Under the pieces are notes generated by a model. It was not told where the DNA came from. It saw only the letters and a list, made by a program, of their open reading frames with translations, and ran no database searches. The translations under genes and the position numbers were made by a program. Of a stretch of 8,620 nucleotides of DNA, positions 5,875 to 8,620 are shown piece after piece. The stretch lies in NCBI GenBank assembly GCA_030039095.1, contig JASHQP010000491.1:1-8620 (forward strand), read 5' to 3'. Source of the stretch: Streptosporangiaceae bacterium (GTDB taxonomy: Bacteria; Actinomycetota; Actinomycetes; Streptosporangiales; Streptosporangiaceae). The stretch's first letter is position 1. Every line of letters starts with the position of its first letter.

Positions 5875-7641
5875 ATGCGCGGGAAGAAGGACCGGGCCCG
5901 CCCGGCCGCTTTCGCGGTCGGGGCCGAGCCGGGCTCGCCCGCGGATGGGCGTCCGGTTCCGCCGGGGGCGGTTCCGGGGGCCGGGCAGCCGGAGCCGGAA
6001 CAGGCCGGGTTCTGGCCGTGGCTCGGGGGCGGGGAGCCGGAGCCATGGACGGACGCGCCGTGGCCTGACGCGGAGAGCGCGGAAAGTCGGGGGCCAGCCC
6101 GGCGGCCGGGGGCTGAGCAATGGCCGGGGGCCGAGCAATGGCCGGGGGCTGAGCAATGGCCGGGGGCTGAGCAATGGCCGGGGGCCGAGCAATGGCCGGC
6201 CACGGGACGATGGCCGGAAAGCGGGCGCCAGGGTGGCGGGAACCCGGGACACGGGCACCATCAAGGAAACGGGCAGCGGCTCGGGAACGGGCGGCGGCTC
6301 GGGAACGGGCAGCGGCTCGGGAACGGGTACCGGCCGGAGGCGGCCCGCTGGCCGGGGAACGGTGTGGGGCGCCCGTATCCCGGGCCTGCCGATTCAGGCC
6401 CAATTCCGTGGCATGCACGCGATCAAGTGCCGCGAGCCGCCCGGCAACACGAGGTCTGGGCCTTTCGCCCGCAGAGTACCGATCGCCCCGCTGATTCGGA
6501 GATCGCCGGCGCGCCTGCAACCGCAATTGCGCCCTCGGCTGGAGAATGGTGCCCTAATGGGGCAAGGGTGCGCCGCGACTCCTTGCTGCGGAGGCGCAGG
6601 AGAGCGGGCGGAGGTGCGATGGTTCGCAAGGCGACCCTCGATCGCAGCTTGCGGCCAGATGATCTTGTCGCGGCTGACGAGGCGGTGCCAGATGTCACGG
6701 AACCCGCCGAGCTGACGGAGCGACGCCCAGGGCAGTGGCGGGGCGCCGGCGGTCGCTGGCTGGTGTGGGCATTTCGCGTGGTCCTGTGGGCTGTCCTGCT
6801 CATCGTCGGGTTCCGCGGGGTGACGTCAATAGTGGACACCTCCCGGCAGCCCGCTCGCAGCGATGCCGGCGACGCCAATCCCGCGGCAACCGGCAGCGGA
6901 TTCCCAGCCAGCATGGCGGAGGCGTTTGCGCTGCAATTCGGCAATGTCTACCTGAACTTCAGCCCCGCCACGGCGGCGCAGCGGGCCAGCGACCTGGTCC
7001 CGTTCATTCCCGTGGGATCCAGTCCGCAGTTTGGCTGGAATGGCGCCGGAACCGAGCAGCTCCAGTCCGAGCAGGTTGCCTCGATCTCGGTGAAGAGCGC
7101 TCACTCCGCTGTCGTCACACTCCTTGCCCAGGTCAGCAGCGGCCTGATCGAGCTCGCGGTGCCGGTCTATACGGCGCAAGGCGGACTGGTCGTCTCGGCC
7201 GAGCCGGCATTGCTCCCGGGCCCGCAGCGAGCAACCCCGCCGTCGCCGTCGGACGCGGCGAGTGACTCTGCTGCGGTGACGGCACTTACCGCCCAGTTGC
7301 CGGGGTTCTTCCGTGCCTACGCCAGCGGGGATCAGGAGGCGCTCGGCCGTTTCCTCGCGCCCGGCGCCGTTGTCACCGGGCTCGGCGGCTCCGTGTCCTT
7401 CGGTTCTATCGCCGGGATGGAGGTTCCGTCAGGGGGCGCAACGCGCAGGATCGCGGTCAGCGTGGTGTGGCAGCTCGCCAGTCAAGGCACCAGGACTCGG
7501 GGCAGGCACTCCCAGGATTCGTCGGTCAATGACACCTCGGCCGGCCTCGAGATGACCTATCAGATGACCGTCCTGCGGCAGCACGGAAGCTGGTACGTCC
7601 AGGCCATAGGACCGTCGGTGACGCCGCCGGGGGCACCGTGA
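5875..7641 (+). CDS. tcpC: TcpC-family conjugal transfer protein (VirB8-like) with long repeat-bearing N-terminal extension
   Basis: The open frame encodes 588 residues from ATG 5875 (GAGG, 6-base spacer). Residues 1-248 are low-complexity, rich in Gly, Pro, Arg and Trp, with two hexapeptide arrays (GAEQWP and GNGQRL types). A single membrane helix spans about 294-320 (RWLVWAFRVVLWAVL onward). The extracytoplasmic part (about 321-588) has the two-domain TcpC pattern: EAFALQFGNVYLNFSP begins the first NTF2-like fold, and AQLPGFFRAYASGDQEALGRF begins the second. TcpC (ConB in ICEBs1) is the VirB8-like scaffold of Gram-positive conjugation channels. Met249 (position 6619) follows a strong Shine-Dalgarno sequence and would give a 340-residue protein of usual family size, so the true start is uncertain. 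G/C-ending codons are less dominant than in the peptidase gene. It is the first gene of an apparent operon with the two genes downstream. Confidence 0.85.
   Translation: MRGKKDRARPAAFAVGAEPGSPADGRPVPPGAVPGAGQPEPEQAGFWPWLGGGEPEPWTDAPWPDAESAESRGPARRPGAEQWPGAEQWPGAEQWPGAEQWPGAEQWPATGRWPESGRQGGGNPGHGHHQGNGQRLGNGRRLGNGQRLGNGYRPEAARWPGNGVGRPYPGPADSGPIPWHARDQVPRAARQHEVWAFRPQSTDRPADSEIAGAPATAIAPSAGEWCPNGARVRRDSLLRRRRRAGGGAMVRKATLDRSLRPDDLVAADEAVPDVTEPAELTERRPGQWRGAGGRWLVWAFRVVLWAVLLIVGFRGVTSIVDTSRQPARSDAGDANPAATGSGFPASMAEAFALQFGNVYLNFSPATAAQRASDLVPFIPVGSSPQFGWNGAGTEQLQSEQVASISVKSAHSAVVTLLAQVSSGLIELAVPVYTAQGGLVVSAEPALLPGPQRATPPSPSDAASDSAAVTALTAQLPGFFRAYASGDQEALGRFLAPGAVVTGLGGSVSFGSIAGMEVPSGGATRRIAVSVVWQLASQGTRTRGRHSQDSSVNDTSAGLEMTYQMTVLRQHGSWYVQAIGPSVTPPGAP
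6109..6198 (+). repeat. Five tandem 18-bp units encoding GAEQWP
   Basis: Units start at 6109, 6127, 6145, 6163 and 6181, each GGGGCYGAGCAATGGCCG. Units 2 and 5 have C and the others T at the variable, synonymous position. A decayed sixth unit (6199-6216) encodes ATGRWP. The array is in frame with tcpC and falls in its disordered N-terminal extension. The near identity of the units suggests recent slippage expansion. Confidence 0.9.
6265..6336 (+). repeat. Four tandem 18-bp units encoding GNGQRL-type hexapeptides
   Basis: Units at 6265, 6283 and 6301 encode GNGQRL, GNGRRL and GNGQRL, and a diverged fourth (6319-6336) encodes GNGYRP. The period equals that of the GAEQWP array, 67 bases upstream, but the sequence is unrelated. 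The encoded peptides are basic, whereas GAEQWP is acidic and aromatic. Confidence 0.85.
6610..6618 (+). promoter_or_regulatory. Strong internal ribosome binding site deciding a possible tcpC start at 6619
   Basis: GGAGGTG (6610-6616) is a seven-base match to the 16S anti-Shine-Dalgarno, followed by CG and an ATG at 6619 in the tcpC frame. Only four bases separate GGAGG from the ATG, slightly tight but workable. Translation from here gives MVRKATLDRSLRPDDL and a 340-residue TcpC with its membrane helix at about 46-72, close to the usual family layout. Confidence 0.5.
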
Positions 7642-7720
7642 CAGGACTCCCCGGTGATCTGCATGCGCAGCCAGTCGTGTGTCCAGCCACCCGCATCCCC
7701 CAAACCCCCGGAGTAAAACG

Positions 7721-7975
7721 ATGCAGCAAATGCTCGCCTCGGCACACCCCCTGGCGCTGAGCACGACCGACCTTGTGACCTATCTGCAGGGCCTCTTCGG
7801 GCCGCTGTTCCTCGGGATTGTCGGCATTGTGGCCATCTTCTTCTTGTTCACCCGCGAGATCATCCGGTTCGTGCAGTTTCTCGTGCTCGCAGTGGCCATC
7901 GGCGTCGTCTTCTACACGCCCGGCATCGTCAAGGCACTCGCTACCGGCATCGCGAGCGCGCTTGGCGTCCACTGA
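7721..7975 (+). CDS. Small two-helix membrane protein, TcpD-like component of the transfer module
   Basis: The gene encodes 84 residues from ATG 7721 (GGAG, 7-base spacer). An in-frame GTG at 7679 would add 14 residues of Pro/His-rich, non-conserved sequence and has no ribosome binding site. An N-terminal segment with one acidic residue (about 1-24) is followed by two hydrophobic helices (about 25-43 and 49-66) joined by the charged turn TREIIR, and a short tail. Size, topology and place between TcpC and TcpE match the small TcpD/ConC-type membrane proteins of Gram-positive conjugation systems. Similarity in this class is low, so the assignment rests mostly on context. It lies 79 bases after tcpC and 32 before tcpE, probably in the same transcript. 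Confidence 0.75.
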   Translation: MQQMLASAHPLALSTTDLVTYLQGLFGPLFLGIVGIVAIFFLFTREIIRFVQFLVLAVAIGVVFYTPGIVKALATGIASALGVH

Positions 7976-8007
7976 GGCCGGTAAACGAGCCTAAGGAGCG
8001 CAGCGGG

Positions 8008-8620
8008 GTGGACTTGCCCACATACACCAACATCTGGCGAATCGAGAAGCGGCTTTACAAGCTGTACGACTTCAGGCTGCCGATGCCAATACCGGTGGGC
8101 CAGATTGCGGTTTTCGCGGCCATTGCCGTGCCTTATGTGGTGATCCTCAAGCTGGTCGGGCTCCCATTCAGCCACACGCTGCTCTGGCTGTACATATTGC
8201 CGCCGGGGGCGCTGGCCTGGCTGGTTACGAGACCTGTGCTCGAAGGCAAGCGCCTGCCCGAGCTGGTCGTTTCCCAGGTGCGTTACCTGAACGAGCCGCG
8301 TACCTGGTGCCGGATGACGCCGCTCGCGGAGCGGGACGAGGTCATGATTTTCGCGCGCGTTTGGCAGCGTCCCGAGGGCGAAATGCTCGTCGTCGGCCAG
8401 CAAGCGGTCGCGGCGCTCGAACCAGCGGGAGCGGCTGAAGTTGTGGTCAGTCCTCCCGTTGCCGCGGAAATCGCGCCCGAGCGGCCGGCGCTCGAGCGGC
8501 ATCTGCCGACGGTTCACGTGTCGGCCTGGCCACGGGCAGCCGCCACGGCGGCGCCCACGCCCGCGGCGCACGCGCCCGCGCCCGTGACCCCCACGCCTGC
8601 GGTACCAGCATCGGCGGCAC
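8008..8620 (+). CDS. tcpE: TcpE-family conjugal transfer membrane protein (C-terminus outside the window)
   Basis: Starting at GTG 8008, nine bases after AAGGAG (7993-7998), 204 codons are open to the window end. The first residues, MDLPTYTNIWRIEKRLYKLYDF, are a strong actinobacterial TcpE signature. Two membrane helices lie at about 30-50 and 56-74, followed by a conserved cytoplasmic segment (80-103: KRLPELVVSQVRYLNEPRTW, then CRM). From about residue 123 the chain becomes a Pro/Ala-rich, apparently disordered tail that continues past the window. TcpE (ConD in ICEBs1) is an inner-membrane part of the conjugation channel and works with the VirB4-like ATPase TcpF/ConE, usually encoded next. 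No stop codon is seen, so the total length is unknown. Confidence 0.88.
   Translation, partial: MDLPTYTNIWRIEKRLYKLYDFRLPMPIPVGQIAVFAAIAVPYVVILKLVGLPFSHTLLWLYILPPGALAWLVTRPVLEGKRLPELVVSQVRYLNEPRTWCRMTPLAERDEVMIFARVWQRPEGEMLVVGQQAVAALEPAGAAEVVVSPPVAAEIAPERPALERHLPTVHVSAWPRAAATAAPTPAAHAPAPVTPTPAVPASAA

Noticed and set aside
6109..6336. Repeat arrays resembling a CRISPR
   Set aside because: Units are 18 bp and contiguous with no spacers, in frame with a protein-coding gene; they are protein tandem repeats.
5111..6526. Long minus-strand open frame across the peptidase 3' end and the repeats
   Set aside because: Pro/Arg/Ala-rich antisense of two plus-strand genes; the reverse complement of the hexapeptide arrays keeps it open. 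No domain is seen.
7659..7670. CTGC-ATGC-GCAG small inverted repeat between tcpC and the TcpD-like gene
   Set aside because: A 4-bp stem is expected by chance, and the spacing suggests the genes are co-transcribed.

Overview
The base composition (roughly 70% G+C by eye), the strong G/C bias at third codon positions and the protein families point to a chromosomal segment of a high-GC actinomycete (Streptomyces/Streptosporangium-like). I cannot place it more finely.

Positions 1-2434 hold housekeeping genes interrupted by a decayed pair. The minus-strand 5' part of rmuC (DNA recombination protein) leaves the window at base 1. Divergent from it is a degraded cassette. The N-terminal half of an ECF-type sigma factor (from 606) runs, out of frame, into the C-terminal third of a CU044_5270-family protein (to 1260), as though one deletion removed the sigma C-terminus and most of its usual partner. 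A perfect 13-bp stem-loop separates this remnant from ychF (1346-2434, GTG start), which appears to be transcribed without a leader.

Positions 2435-3485 begin with a graveyard. A PIN-domain (VapC-type) toxin remnant carries an internal deletion and a second frameshift. It is followed by a short echo of the 3' end of ychF. A convergent minus-strand gene (2805-3485) encodes a four-helix membrane protein of unknown function with a small 9-10-residue repeat in its large loop.

Positions 3486-5773 carry an intact S9A oligopeptidase B / prolyl oligopeptidase-type serine peptidase (3614-5752), apparently leaderless, followed by a strong hairpin terminator.

Positions 5774-8620 carry the start of a conjugation / type IV secretion module of the Gram-positive Tcp type: TcpC (VirB8-like), a small TcpD-like two-helix protein and TcpE, all on the plus strand, each with a ribosome binding site. 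A 21-bp near-perfect palindrome upstream is a candidate operator. The TcpC reading frame has an unusual ~248-residue disordered N-terminal extension with two different 18-bp tandem repeat arrays, and an internal ATG with a strong Shine-Dalgarno sequence at the place where a normal-sized TcpC would start. The VirB4-like ATPase expected in such modules would lie beyond base 8620. No integrase, attachment site, tRNA, rRNA or CRISPR array is visible.
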